Notes: generated by a model not told the origin, from the sequence alone. A stretch of 45,049 bases of DNA from Verrucomicrobiales bacterium (GCA_005791875.1 SXTU01000257.1:1-45049), one strand, 5' to 3'; shown: positions 14,680-24,644, numbered from the stretch's first letter. A program made the numbers and translations.

Positions 14680-17600
14680 ATGAAAAACCGAAACTGGTTT
14701 CTTCCCTGCCTGCTGCTGCTCATCGCGGCCGCGCTCCTCCTGCGTCAAGGCGAGCAGCGCCGCCAGCGCGAGTTGACCGGCAACACCACGAACGACACGC
14801 CCGCCCAGCCCGGCCTCTGGGAACGCTTCACCCGCCTGCCCTCAGTCCTCACCGGACGCAAGCCCGCCACTGCGGCGAAGGCTTCGCCCGGGTCTTCCAG
14901 CGCGCACATCACCTCCCTCGGTGATGACCGCCAATATCCCTTCCGCGTCCGCAACACCTCGAAGAAGGACTCCGAGCTGTTCCGCAGCGAGACCGCCGTG
15001 CTGATGCGCAACGCCCTCATCGAGACCCTTGAACCGGCGACGATGAACATCCCCGCGCACCTTCGCGCGCAGGGCGATCCCGGCAGCTACCTCGTGCAGG
15101 CGCGCGGGACGATTGACGACAAATTCCGCGCCATCCTGCGCGGCGTCGGCGCGGAGATCGTCAGCTACGTGCCGAACAACACCTACCTCGTCCGCGCCAG
15201 CGCGAACGACGCCCAGCAGCTCCGCATCTCCCCGCGCGTGCAGAGCGTCCTGCCCTTCGAGCCGTTCTACAAACTCGACATGACGCTTCTCCCGCTGGCC
15301 GTCCGCCGCGAGGCGATGCCCGCAGGCCGCTGGCTCAACCTCGTTCTCTTCTCCGGCACGCAGACGGCCGCGATGGAGCAGCTCCGCGCGCTCGGCGCTG
15401 AGGTGAAGGGCGAGCAGCCGTTCCCCTTCGGCCACGTCGTCACGATCGCGCCGCCCGCGAACAGCCTCGTCGCGATCGCGCAGTTGTCCGCCGTGCAGAA
15501 CATCGAGACGTATCACTCGCCGATCCTGATGAACGACCTCTCCCGCGTGCGCCTTGACGTGTCCACGAACACGACGGACGTCGCGCCTGCCGGCAACTGG
15601 TTGAGCCTGACTGGCAACGGCGTCACCGTCGGCGTCGTCGGCTCGGGCGTGGACCTCGCGCACACGGGCCTCATGGGCCGGATGTTCGCCAACACCGTCA
15701 GCGCCACCACCGACGTGGGCGGCCACGACACCTTCGTCGCCGGGCTGATCGCCGCCAACCACAGCACCACACCCGCCGCAACAAACGGCTCCATCGCCGG
15801 CGGCTCCTTCCGTGGCATCGCGTCCGGCGCGCTGCTCTTCCCCCTCTCGCTCTTCGACCGGGACTACACCAACTACGGCAACGTCTGGCTCATCACCAAC
15901 TCCGCGCTGGCCACGGACAAGCTGACCATCGTCAACAACAGTTGGGGCTACCCTGTCTCCACCTACGACATCAACTCCGCGCTCTTCGACGAGGCGGTGC
16001 GCGACTCCCTCCCTTTCCGCTCGCACGACCAGCCCATCACGCACGTCTTCGCCGCCGGCAATTCCGGCGGCGCGAACTCCGGCGGCACCGGCGGCGCGGC
16101 GGACACCATCGCCTCGCCCGGCAACGGCAAAAACGTCATCACCGTGGGCGCGTCGGAGCTGCTGCGCTTCGTTCCCAATTCGCTAAACTCCACCAATTTT
16201 GGCACCAACGACCCCATCGCCATCGCGCACTCCGACAGCCTGGACCAGGTGGCCGACTTCTCCAGCCGTGGCAACGTGGGCGTCGGCATCGAGGGCACGG
16301 CGGGCCGCTTCAAGCCCGACCTCGTCGCGCCCGGCGCGTATCTCGTCTCGCTCCGCGCCTCCACCTTCACGAACCTCCAGGAGACCGACGTGCAGAACAT
16401 GCTGGGTTCCTCGCAGTGGCGCTACGACTCCGGCAGCAGCTTCGCCGCCGCGAAGGTCTCCGGCGTGCTCGCGCTGATGCAGGAGTTCTTCGCCGTGAAC
16501 CACACCCGGACGAACAAGCCCTCGCTCAACAAGGCGCTGCTCATCAACCGCGCCCAGTCCCTCGGCCCGGCCTACGACTTGGCCGTCAACAACCCCGTCA
16601 CCCATCAGGGCTGGGGCATCCCCTCCCTCAGCAACACGGTGCCATCCACCGCAGCCGCGACCTTCGGCTTCCTGACCAACTCCTCCCCTGTCCCGCTGAC
16701 CGCTCGCATCGTCATCGTGGACGAAAGCTCCTACGGCACCAACCACCTCGCCTCCGGTCAGTATCACTCCTACAACGTGGCGGTGTCCGGCTCCCCCTCG
16801 CAGACGAACTTCCTGAAGATCACCCTCGCGTGGACCGACCCGGCGGGAAACCCCATCTCCTCCGCCAAGCTGGTCAACGACCTCGACCTCTACGTCACGA
16901 ACCTCGTCGCCGCCGGCTCCGTGTATGAGGGCAACAACTTCGCGCCCGGCACCACCTTCACCCAGCCCACGCCGCCGGGCAGCCAGAGCCAGCGCGACGC
17001 GGTGAACAACGTGGAGAACATCTTCATCCCGCTGACCAACACCGCCGCCACGACCTACCGCATCTACGTCATCGGCCGGAAGGTCAACGTCAACGCCGTC
17101 TCCGGCAACACCAACCAGGTCGCCCAAGACTACTCGCTCGTCATCTCCACCGACCAGACCACGCGGACCGTCGGTGTCCAGCCGACGCCCGGAGCCTACC
17201 CAGCCGGCTTCTTCAACTACACCAACCGCCTCGTCAACATCGTCACCAACGGCCTGCCCTACCTCAACGAGCGCGTGGGTGCGAACCCGGGCCTGTTCAG
17301 CGTGAACGGCACGGCCAACGCCAACACCAACGGCGTCACCAACCAGTGGAACTTCTACGTGTTCACGAACCAGAACTACGCCAGCGCGACCGCGACCAAC
17401 ATGGTCACGAACGTCGTCGCGGGGGTGACCAACATCACAACCAACGTGGTCCGCCTGCCCATCACCAACGGCGGTCCCTATGTCACGCTCTCCACCTTCC
17501 TGCCGCCCAACCTCGCCCGCAGCCGCATCAAGGAGGCCGACGTGGATATGTATGTCACCCGCAGCAGTCTGGCCTACCCGGGACTTTCCGGAGCTGGCGG

Positions 17601-20600
17601 GTTGACCAACCTTGATCCCCAGGTGCTCTCACACGCCAACACACTCCGCTCGACCAACCGCGGCGGCTACGAACTCATCGCTGTGACCAATTCTTCGACC
17701 GGTCCTCCCGGCGAGGTCTTCTTCGTCGGCATCAAGTCCGAGGACCAGCAGGGCGGCCAATACGGCTTCCTCGCCGCCGCCACGCAGTTGCCCTCCAGCA
17801 CCAACTCCACCAACGGCGGCGTGTTCATAGACCTGTTCCCCGTGCCTGCGGAAATCCCCGACGGCTCCCCCGAGGCCCCCGGCGGCATCATGCTCTTCGG
17901 CATCTGCACCACCAACATCACCATCCAGAGCCTTTCCAATTCCCTGACCTACGTGCATGAGAACCTCGGCGACCTCGTCGGCACCCTCACGTTCAACGGC
18001 ACTGTCATCACGCTCAACAACCACACCATCTCCCCCACCGCTGCGCCCGCCCCCGGCGGACTGGTGACGAACGTCCTGACCTTCGACGACTTCCGCAACC
18101 CGCCCGACGGCCCCGGGGACGTGACCGACCTCATCGGCCAGGACGCCATCGGCCTCTGGATTTTCGAGGTCTATGACAACGCGCCCTTCCAGACCGGGTC
18201 ACTGGACTATGCGAGCATCTACATAAGGCCCTACACCAACGCCTACAGCACGAACACCGGCGTCTTCTACCGCACCGTCGCGCTTCAGCAGGGCCAGTCC
18301 TTCGTGGACTTCCTCGACATCCCGACCTACGCGACCAACCTGGACGTGGACATCATCGGCGGTGGTCTCGCGGGCGTGCCCGGCCCCGCACCGCAGGGCC
18401 AGGGCGTGGACCTGCTCGCTGGCTCACCGGGCTTCATCCCGTCGTCCTTGGCCTACTCGATCGGCACGCTCGACCTCGACAATTCGGATTCCTTGCTTCT
18501 CCCGCACCTGCGCATCTCCTCCGTCGCCTCGCTCAACCTGACCAACAGCTTTGCCGCGCCTGCTGGGACCCCCTCGCTCACACCGGGCCGGTGGAATTTC
18601 CGCATCATCAACAACTCCGCCGGACTGCTCACCCTCACGATCCGCTACACGCTGGGCTTGGACCTCTCCACGTCCCTCACGGACCTGTCCTTCACGAACG
18701 CGCTTGCCCCGCTCTTCGACAACTCCGTCACCAACCTCTTCATCACCGCGGGGCAGGACCGCGTCGTCGCCGGCGTGGACGTGGGTCTGGCCATCAAGCA
18801 CCCGCGCGTCTCGGACCTCGTCATCCACCTCATCAGCCCGAGCGGCACCAAGGTCCTGCTCTTCGAGGACCGCTACGGCACCAACGGCCTGAGCGTCTCG
18901 AACCTCTACGCGAACTTCAGCGAGAACACGAACTTCTCGACCCACATTGACACCAACGGCTACGCGGCGCTGGGCTTCCACAACCTGGGCTACCTGATGC
19001 CCATGAAGTTCATCCCCGCGCCCTTCTCCGCCGTCATCTCCCCGCCGCTCCTCTTCACCAACGCGACCAACCTCACCTTCGGCTACCGGGACGGCCTCGG
19101 CAGGGTGAAGGAATCCCCCAGCGGCATGGCGCAGCTCGGTGGTTCCCTCTTCATGGCCGGCGTGGCGGACCGCAACAACACGAAGGACGGATTCCTCGTG
19201 TCCTACCAGACGCCGATCCTGACGAACGTCTCCACGAATCTTGTCTTCACCCAGTTCATTGCCGGCGTGCAGGTTTCGAGCAACCTCATCAGCTATCCCG
19301 TCACGAACTTCGCCGTGACAAATTTCTGGACCGGCCCATTCAGCGGCTATCGCGGCGCAGGCGTCGGCGGCACGGAGCCGCAGCAGACCTTCTTCAACGG
19401 CGTGGCGGTGACTGCGGACGGCGTGGTGGCCGTGGGCCAGACGCGCAACTGGTTCCCGCCCGTGCTGCACACTTGGAGCGGCACGAACTCGCCGCAAACC
19501 AACGACGTGGACCTGGGCTGCACCTCCGGGACGATCCAGTTCACCTTCGCAGGAGCCACCGCCAACCGGATGCTGATCGAGTATCAGGGGCTTTCGCTGA
19601 TGGATGCGAATGGGACCGCCGCCTACTCGACCAACATCCCGTTCAGTGGCGCGTCCCGCTTCATGCGGATCACGGCCAACCCCACGGCGGTAGCGGTCGG
19701 CTCCACATGGTCGAACACTCTCACTGTCTTGCGCAGCGGCGGAGTCAGCTACGCCGTGTCCGACTATGTGTCCGGTGCCGTGCCGGGCATCAGCGTCGCG
19801 CCCGCCACGCTCTCAGCGCCGCGCGGCGTCGCCCTCGACAGCACCGGCAACGTCTATGTGGCGGACTCCGGCAACGGCCGTATCCTCCGCCTGAGCCGCG
19901 CGCTGACCATCCCGTTCGCCGGGACAGACGGGACGTTCTCCCCCTTGAGCGTGGCCTTCCCGGTGATCACCGGATTGAGCAGCCCCGGCGGCGTGGCCAT
20001 CAACTCCACGAACGGCGACATCTACGTGGCCGACACGGGCAACCACCAGGTCAAGCGCTTCAGCAACGACGGCACGCTCCTCTACACATGGGGTGCTGCG
20101 GCCATGACCGCCGGCAGCGAGGACAGCGGCGCACCAGGCTTTCCCGATGGGCGCTTCAACGGCCCGCAAGGTCTCGCCCTCAGCAACAACGCCGTCCTGT
20201 TGGTGGCGGACACCGGCAACAACGTCATCCGCCAGATCGGCGGCGTCGCCCTGACCACGCTGACAACGCCAGTGGCCGTGGCTCCGTTGTCCGCTCCGAG
20301 GTCCGTGCTGGTGGCCGGCACGAATGTTTACGTCGCGGACACCGGCAACAACCGTATCAAGACTGTCAACGGACTTGGAAGCGTGCTCGCCGGTTCGGGA
20401 GTCGCAGGCTCGGTGGATGGCGTGGGCTTGGGAGCGACTTTCAGCGCGCCCTCCGGCATCACCCGCGATGGCTACGGCAACTTCTACGTGTCCGACGCCG
20501 GAACGCACCGCATCCGCCGCGTGACACCGCTGGGCCAGGTGGAGACGATCGCGGGCAGCGCGTCCGGCAACTCCCCCAACGCCGTCGGCACGCTGGCGCA

Positions 20601-23511
20601 GATGAACACGCCGCGCGGTCTGGCGGCGGATCACTTCGGCGCGATCTTCATCGCGGAAGGCTCGGCGAACAACAGCGTGAAGCTGATCGGGCCGTATCAG
20701 ACCCGCACCCCGACGAACTCCTTCGTGGCCATCTTCCCCTTCAACGGCCCGACCAACGCCCAGCCCGTCGGCACATCAGCAGTCGTCGTCGCGCGCGGCA
20801 TCACCGACTCCGTCTTCGGCCTTGAGCGCTCCGGCGCGGACAGCCGCGAGACGTTCAACGGCGTGGCCAGCAGCTCGGAGGGCGGCACGAACTTCTTCTA
20901 CGCCGTCGGCTCCGCGCAGTTCAGCACGAACAGCACGACCACCGCGTTCGGCCTGACGAACACCTTCGACCGAATGTTCCTCACCAAGTTCGGCACCAAC
21001 GGCCAGCCCATCTGGACGCGCGGCCACATGGCGGCGGCTTCCATCGGCGTGGTAACCAACGGCGGGCCGGGCCTGACGCGGGACATCACTTCGTTGCCGG
21101 TCGCCTTCGGCGGTTCGGGCTACACTGCCCCGCCTTACGCTGTTCTGTTCGACCCGCTGAATCTAAACCCTCTCAAGCGAACTATCGCGCTCACCGTCAC
21201 CGTCGCAGGCGGCGCGGTAACTCTCGTCACACCGACTGTAGGAGGGTTTCCAATCGTCGGCCCGTTCGTCTCCCCCCGTGTCTACATCGAAGCGCCCCAG
21301 ACGCCCAACATGCCGGGCAACGCTGTGGCCGTGGCTTACGGCACAAACGTCATCGCCGCCGGCTTCACGAACATTGACGCCGTGGTGATCTCGACCAACA
21401 ACGTGCCGTTCCTCATGTGTCTGGAGGCGACGAATGGCATGCCGCGCTGGGCGCTGGGATCCACGAATGCTTTCGGTGCTTCCACCAAAGGCCACTACAA
21501 CTCTGTGGCGGTCTCTGGAGACAGGATCATCGCAGTGGGGGCGGGGTATTCGCCCGGTGTGGGTTCGACTTGCCTCATGGATCTGTGGAGCCTGACCGGC
21601 TCCACGCAGAACGTGTCATTTGTCACCAACTATTTTGGTCTAGGACGCACCAGTTTTCTCAGTCAAGTCATAGCCATCGAAAGTTTGGATCGCGCTTATG
21701 CAGTGGGTTCGGTGATCAACGCCAATTCGACTTGGGACGCGTTCTTGATGGAAATTGACCTCACTGTCCTTGCGGGCTACCCGCCTTTCCTGACAAACAA
21801 CCCGATCGTTTCGGTTATCACAAACAACATCACCAACTTCACCATCGGCTTCCCCTCCACGAACATCGGCAAGGCCATCACGACGGATGGCGTGGACCTC
21901 TATGTCGCCGTGGAAGGCCCCGGCGAGAACCAGCCCAACGACCGTCAAGCCGCCGTCTTCCGTTACCGCGCGAAGAACTTCTACCTGCCGGAGGAGTCGC
22001 TCAACGCCTTCGTCGGCGAGCGCACATGGAACCCTTACACGCTCTACACTGCCGCCAATCCCACCGGCACCAACCTGACGAACAACACGTGGCGATTGCA
22101 GGTAGCCGACACCCGCGCCGGCGGCACCAACGGCACGGCGCAGGTCGTCTCGTGGAACCTGAACTTCTCCTACGCCGCCTCCAACACCACCGCCCTGACC
22201 GTGTCGCCGGGAGTGATCAATCCCATCGTGCTGCTCTCGTCCGCGCCCCAGTATTTCCGCGTGCCCGTGCCTTCCGCCGCCGGCATCGCGACGAACCTCG
22301 TGACCGCCAGCGGCCCGGTGCGCGTCACATTCCATCCCGCCTCCCTGCCCCTGCCCGGCGCGCCCGGCACGAAGGAGATGTTCAGCGGCGCGTCCACCGG
22401 CTCGTTCCTCGTCTCCACGAACACGAACTCGTCCGCGCTGCTGCGGCCTGGCAGCGCATATTACCTCGGCATCCAGGCGCTGAACCCGGCCGGCCCGGTA
22501 AACGTCTCGCTGAACATCAACTTCGACCAGACCTCGCTGCCGCCGGTGATCCCCGCGCTGGCAGACGGCACGCCGCTGCCCAGCTTCATCCCGCGCACAA
22601 CCGCGTTGAACCAGTTCAAGTTCACCGTGCCCGCCAATGCGAGCGCAGCAACCTTCGAGCTGCTCAACGCCAACGGCGACGTGAACCTCTACCTCCTCCG
22701 CTCGAACAGCCCGACCGCATCGCCGGGCGTCTCGCAGTTTGACTTCCGCAGCGCCAACCCCGGCACGCTCGCCGAGCAGATCTTCGTCGTCACCAACGGC
22801 ACGGCCAGCTCGCTCACGCCGGGCATCTGGTTCCTCGGCGTGCAGAACGCGGACAACTCGCCCGTGAACTTCACCGTGCGCGCCACCAGCCAGGCCGGCA
22901 CGCCCTACAACGTCGTGACCGCAGCCGACGCGCAGCCGTTCGCCGCCACCACCACGCCGGGCAACGCGCCCAACTCCGTCTTCAAGCTCACCGCACCCGC
23001 CAGCCAGAAGGCGCTGCTCTTCGAGGTGCGCAACCTCACCGGCCCGGGCGACCTCGTCGTTCGTCGCGGCACGTATCCCGTCGCCGGTGTGGTGGACGCC
23101 GCCGGCACGCGGCCCGGCGCGCTCCCGGAAGTGCTCGTGATCCGCACGAACGGCGCGTTGCCCAACCTGACGGGCGACTGGTATTTCGGCGTGGTGAACC
23201 CCGGCTCGGCCAACGTGAGCTACACGGTCATGGCACGCCAGCCAACGAACGGCGTTCTGTTGAGCGGCAACCCGATTCAAATCGTGCGCTCGCCCGCCTC
23301 CACCTCGCTCGTCACCGGGACGAACTTCGGCTTTGACCTCGAAGTGGTGCCCGGCGAGAAATACCAGGTGCAATACCGGACGAACCTCGCGACCGGCTCA
23401 TGGCTCGTGCTGACGAACATCACCGCGACATCAGACGGCCTCGTGAGCTTCCTCCACTCCGGCGCGCTCTCGAACCGGAACCTCTACTACCGCATCCAGG
23501 TCGTCCCCTGA
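14680..23511 (+). CDS. Giant exported protein: subtilisin-fold domain without catalytic Asp, P-type domains, NHL repeats, PPC-like tail
   Basis: A 2943-residue protein starting at ATG 14680, with GGAAG 5 bases upstream; an in-frame GTG at 14674 overlaps that site and is less likely. A signal/anchor helix (FLPCLLLLIAAALLL) is followed by an S8 fold at about 310-600. His349 (GHDTFVAG), Asn461 (FAAGNSGG) and Ser587 (GSSFAAAKVSG) are present. The position of the catalytic Asp is Gly321 (VGVVGSGVDLAH). Proprotein-convertase P-like domains lie near 1085-1180, 1343-1400 and 2443-2497. Six NHL-type propeller repeats (YVADTGNNRIK type) span about 1710-2004, and PPC-like beta domains about 2507-2857. 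The end reads YQVQYRTNLATGSW...YYRIQV, a common verrucomicrobial exoprotein tail. It is strongly rich in T-N. Likely a surface adhesin or enzyme served by the upstream pilin-like apparatus. Confidence 0.85.
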   Translation: MKNRNWFLPCLLLLIAAALLLRQGEQRRQRELTGNTTNDTPAQPGLWERFTRLPSVLTGRKPATAAKASPGSSSAHITSLGDDRQYPFRVRNTSKKDSELFRSETAVLMRNALIETLEPATMNIPAHLRAQGDPGSYLVQARGTIDDKFRAILRGVGAEIVSYVPNNTYLVRASANDAQQLRISPRVQSVLPFEPFYKLDMTLLPLAVRREAMPAGRWLNLVLFSGTQTAAMEQLRALGAEVKGEQPFPFGHVVTIAPPANSLVAIAQLSAVQNIETYHSPILMNDLSRVRLDVSTNTTDVAPAGNWLSLTGNGVTVGVVGSGVDLAHTGLMGRMFANTVSATTDVGGHDTFVAGLIAANHSTTPAATNGSIAGGSFRGIASGALLFPLSLFDRDYTNYGNVWLITNSALATDKLTIVNNSWGYPVSTYDINSALFDEAVRDSLPFRSHDQPITHVFAAGNSGGANSGGTGGAADTIASPGNGKNVITVGASELLRFVPNSLNSTNFGTNDPIAIAHSDSLDQVADFSSRGNVGVGIEGTAGRFKPDLVAPGAYLVSLRASTFTNLQETDVQNMLGSSQWRYDSGSSFAAAKVSGVLALMQEFFAVNHTRTNKPSLNKALLINRAQSLGPAYDLAVNNPVTHQGWGIPSLSNTVPSTAAATFGFLTNSSPVPLTARIVIVDESSYGTNHLASGQYHSYNVAVSGSPSQTNFLKITLAWTDPAGNPISSAKLVNDLDLYVTNLVAAGSVYEGNNFAPGTTFTQPTPPGSQSQRDAVNNVENIFIPLTNTAATTYRIYVIGRKVNVNAVSGNTNQVAQDYSLVISTDQTTRTVGVQPTPGAYPAGFFNYTNRLVNIVTNGLPYLNERVGANPGLFSVNGTANANTNGVTNQWNFYVFTNQNYASATATNMVTNVVAGVTNITTNVVRLPITNGGPYVTLSTFLPPNLARSRIKEADVDMYVTRSSLAYPGLSGAGGLTNLDPQVLSHANTLRSTNRGGYELIAVTNSSTGPPGEVFFVGIKSEDQQGGQYGFLAAATQLPSSTNSTNGGVFIDLFPVPAEIPDGSPEAPGGIMLFGICTTNITIQSLSNSLTYVHENLGDLVGTLTFNGTVITLNNHTISPTAAPAPGGLVTNVLTFDDFRNPPDGPGDVTDLIGQDAIGLWIFEVYDNAPFQTGSLDYASIYIRPYTNAYSTNTGVFYRTVALQQGQSFVDFLDIPTYATNLDVDIIGGGLAGVPGPAPQGQGVDLLAGSPGFIPSSLAYSIGTLDLDNSDSLLLPHLRISSVASLNLTNSFAAPAGTPSLTPGRWNFRIINNSAGLLTLTIRYTLGLDLSTSLTDLSFTNALAPLFDNSVTNLFITAGQDRVVAGVDVGLAIKHPRVSDLVIHLISPSGTKVLLFEDRYGTNGLSVSNLYANFSENTNFSTHIDTNGYAALGFHNLGYLMPMKFIPAPFSAVISPPLLFTNATNLTFGYRDGLGRVKESPSGMAQLGGSLFMAGVADRNNTKDGFLVSYQTPILTNVSTNLVFTQFIAGVQVSSNLISYPVTNFAVTNFWTGPFSGYRGAGVGGTEPQQTFFNGVAVTADGVVAVGQTRNWFPPVLHTWSGTNSPQTNDVDLGCTSGTIQFTFAGATANRMLIEYQGLSLMDANGTAAYSTNIPFSGASRFMRITANPTAVAVGSTWSNTLTVLRSGGVSYAVSDYVSGAVPGISVAPATLSAPRGVALDSTGNVYVADSGNGRILRLSRALTIPFAGTDGTFSPLSVAFPVITGLSSPGGVAINSTNGDIYVADTGNHQVKRFSNDGTLLYTWGAAAMTAGSEDSGAPGFPDGRFNGPQGLALSNNAVLLVADTGNNVIRQIGGVALTTLTTPVAVAPLSAPRSVLVAGTNVYVADTGNNRIKTVNGLGSVLAGSGVAGSVDGVGLGATFSAPSGITRDGYGNFYVSDAGTHRIRRVTPLGQVETIAGSASGNSPNAVGTLAQMNTPRGLAADHFGAIFIAEGSANNSVKLIGPYQTRTPTNSFVAIFPFNGPTNAQPVGTSAVVVARGITDSVFGLERSGADSRETFNGVASSSEGGTNFFYAVGSAQFSTNSTTTAFGLTNTFDRMFLTKFGTNGQPIWTRGHMAAASIGVVTNGGPGLTRDITSLPVAFGGSGYTAPPYAVLFDPLNLNPLKRTIALTVTVAGGAVTLVTPTVGGFPIVGPFVSPRVYIEAPQTPNMPGNAVAVAYGTNVIAAGFTNIDAVVISTNNVPFLMCLEATNGMPRWALGSTNAFGASTKGHYNSVAVSGDRIIAVGAGYSPGVGSTCLMDLWSLTGSTQNVSFVTNYFGLGRTSFLSQVIAIESLDRAYAVGSVINANSTWDAFLMEIDLTVLAGYPPFLTNNPIVSVITNNITNFTIGFPSTNIGKAITTDGVDLYVAVEGPGENQPNDRQAAVFRYRAKNFYLPEESLNAFVGERTWNPYTLYTAANPTGTNLTNNTWRLQVADTRAGGTNGTAQVVSWNLNFSYAASNTTALTVSPGVINPIVLLSSAPQYFRVPVPSAAGIATNLVTASGPVRVTFHPASLPLPGAPGTKEMFSGASTGSFLVSTNTNSSALLRPGSAYYLGIQALNPAGPVNVSLNINFDQTSLPPVIPALADGTPLPSFIPRTTALNQFKFTVPANASAATFELLNANGDVNLYLLRSNSPTASPGVSQFDFRSANPGTLAEQIFVVTNGTASSLTPGIWFLGVQNADNSPVNFTVRATSQAGTPYNVVTAADAQPFAATTTPGNAPNSVFKLTAPASQKALLFEVRNLTGPGDLVVRRGTYPVAGVVDAAGTRPGALPEVLVIRTNGALPNLTGDWYFGVVNPGSANVSYTVMARQPTNGVLLSGNPIQIVRSPASTSLVTGTNFGFDLEVVPGEKYQVQYRTNLATGSWLVLTNITATSDGLVSFLHSGALSNRNLYYRIQVVP

Positions 23512-23559
23512 CTTTGGTAGGGCCGCGCTGCTGCGCGGCTTAAGCCGTTGTCTCCTCAT

Positions 23560-23638
23560 GGTAGGGCGCGTCTGTCCCAGCGCGCCGGTTGGATGTCCGA
23601 ACAGTCTGACGGCGCGCTGGGGACAGGCGCGCCCTACC
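23560..23638. repeat. Palindromic element, second copy of the 9554-9632 family
   Basis: Left arm 23560-23587 (GGTAGGGCGCGTCTGTCCCA...) and right arm 23610-23638 (...GGCGCGCCCTACC) are near-perfect inverted copies. A smaller hairpin, GCCGCGC/GCGCGGC, precedes it just after the stop of the giant gene. The element fills most of the 188-base gap before the sugar kinase gene. No gene is seen in that gap. Confidence 0.9.
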
Positions 23639-23699
23639 CGCCAACGCGTCCGCATCATCATCGGGTTGCCAAACCCGCTCCCTCCGTCAGTCTTCCCTC

Positions 23700-24644
23700 G
23701 TGCAGATTCTTGTCATCGGTCTCAACCCCGCCGTGGACGTGGAGTGGCGCGTCGGCTCCATCCATTGGGATGAGAAGAACGTCGTGCTCAGTGAGCGCCG
23801 CTGGGCCGGTGGCAAGTCCGTAAACGTCGCCCGCTGGCTGCGACACTTGGGCGCACGGCTGAAGCTGCTGGTCCCTCTCGGCGGTGCGACCGGCACGGAG
23901 CTGCGCCGGCAGTTGCGCGCAGAAGGCGTTCCGCTGCGCGCTGTGCCGTTGCACGAGGCAACCCGTGCCAACGTCATGGTCACACAGGAGCACGGGCCGC
24001 AGCTCCGCTTCAACCCGCTCGGCCCGAAGCTTTCGGCGGACGAGTGGCGTGCCTTCTTCCACGCCGCCGGGCTGGAGATGAGGCGCAGTTCACTGGTCAT
24101 CCTCTCCGGCGCGCTGTGCCGGAACGCGCGGGCCACGGTGTATCGCGACCTCGTCCGCCTTGCGCACCGGCTCGGCGTGCGCGTGGTGGTGGACTGCGAC
24201 GGCCCGGCCTTCGCGGCGGGCGTGACGGCGAAGCCCTTCCTCGTGAAGCCGAACGAGTTCGAGCTGGCGCAGTGGGCGGGACGCAAGTTGGGTTCCGACG
24301 CCGCCGTGCTGCGTGCCGCGCGGGATCTCTCGCGGCAAACCGGCGGCTGGGTGCTGCTATCGCGCGACGCACGCGGCGGGTTGCTGGTGAACGAGGCGGC
24401 GTGTTTCGCGTGCTGCGCGATGGTGCCCCGCGTCCGCGCGCGAAACACTGTCGGAGCCGGGGACGCGCTGCTCGCGGCTGCTGCCGCTGAAATCTTGAAA
24501 GGCACGGAGCCGACGGAGTGGTTGCGCAACGGCCTGGCCACGGCGACCGCCGGGGTGCAATGCGTCGCAGGCGAACTGGCTTCGCGATCCGCGATCACAG
24601 CGATGCGGACGCGGGTTGAACCCGGGCCCGATGACGGGCGATGA
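23700..24644 (+). CDS. PfkB-family sugar kinase, 1-phosphofructokinase/tagatose-6-phosphate kinase-like
   Basis: A 314-residue protein starting at GTG 23700, which gives the canonical MQILVIGLNPAVDVEW start of the FruK/LacC branch. Residues 36-45 (AGGKSVNVAR) match the PfkB signature 1 (GGKGxNxA), with Ser in place of the usual Gly. KPNEFELAQWAG follows, and RNTVGAGDALLAA at 249-260 is signature 2, with catalytic Asp255 and the anion hole. The family phosphorylates fructose-1-phosphate, tagatose-6-phosphate or a related sugar phosphate using ATP. The exact substrate is not clear from the sequence. It stands alone on the plus strand, convergent with the esterase gene, so it is probably monocistronic. 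No PTS genes are nearby. Confidence 0.88.
   Translation: MQILVIGLNPAVDVEWRVGSIHWDEKNVVLSERRWAGGKSVNVARWLRHLGARLKLLVPLGGATGTELRRQLRAEGVPLRAVPLHEATRANVMVTQEHGPQLRFNPLGPKLSADEWRAFFHAAGLEMRRSSLVILSGALCRNARATVYRDLVRLAHRLGVRVVVDCDGPAFAAGVTAKPFLVKPNEFELAQWAGRKLGSDAAVLRAARDLSRQTGGWVLLSRDARGGLLVNEAACFACCAMVPRVRARNTVGAGDALLAAAAAEILKGTEPTEWLRNGLATATAGVQCVAGELASRSAITAMRTRVEPGPDDGR

Noticed and set aside
14267-14683. Open frames in the gap between the A-like gene and the giant exoprotein gene
   Set aside because: They translate a palindromic repeat (Arg/Gly/Glu/Pro strings) and lack any start context or domain.
21640-23373. A 577-codon open frame antisense to the end of the giant exoprotein gene
   Set aside because: Same composition artefact, and no recognisable motif. 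The plus strand encodes clear PPC-like and C-terminal domains here.
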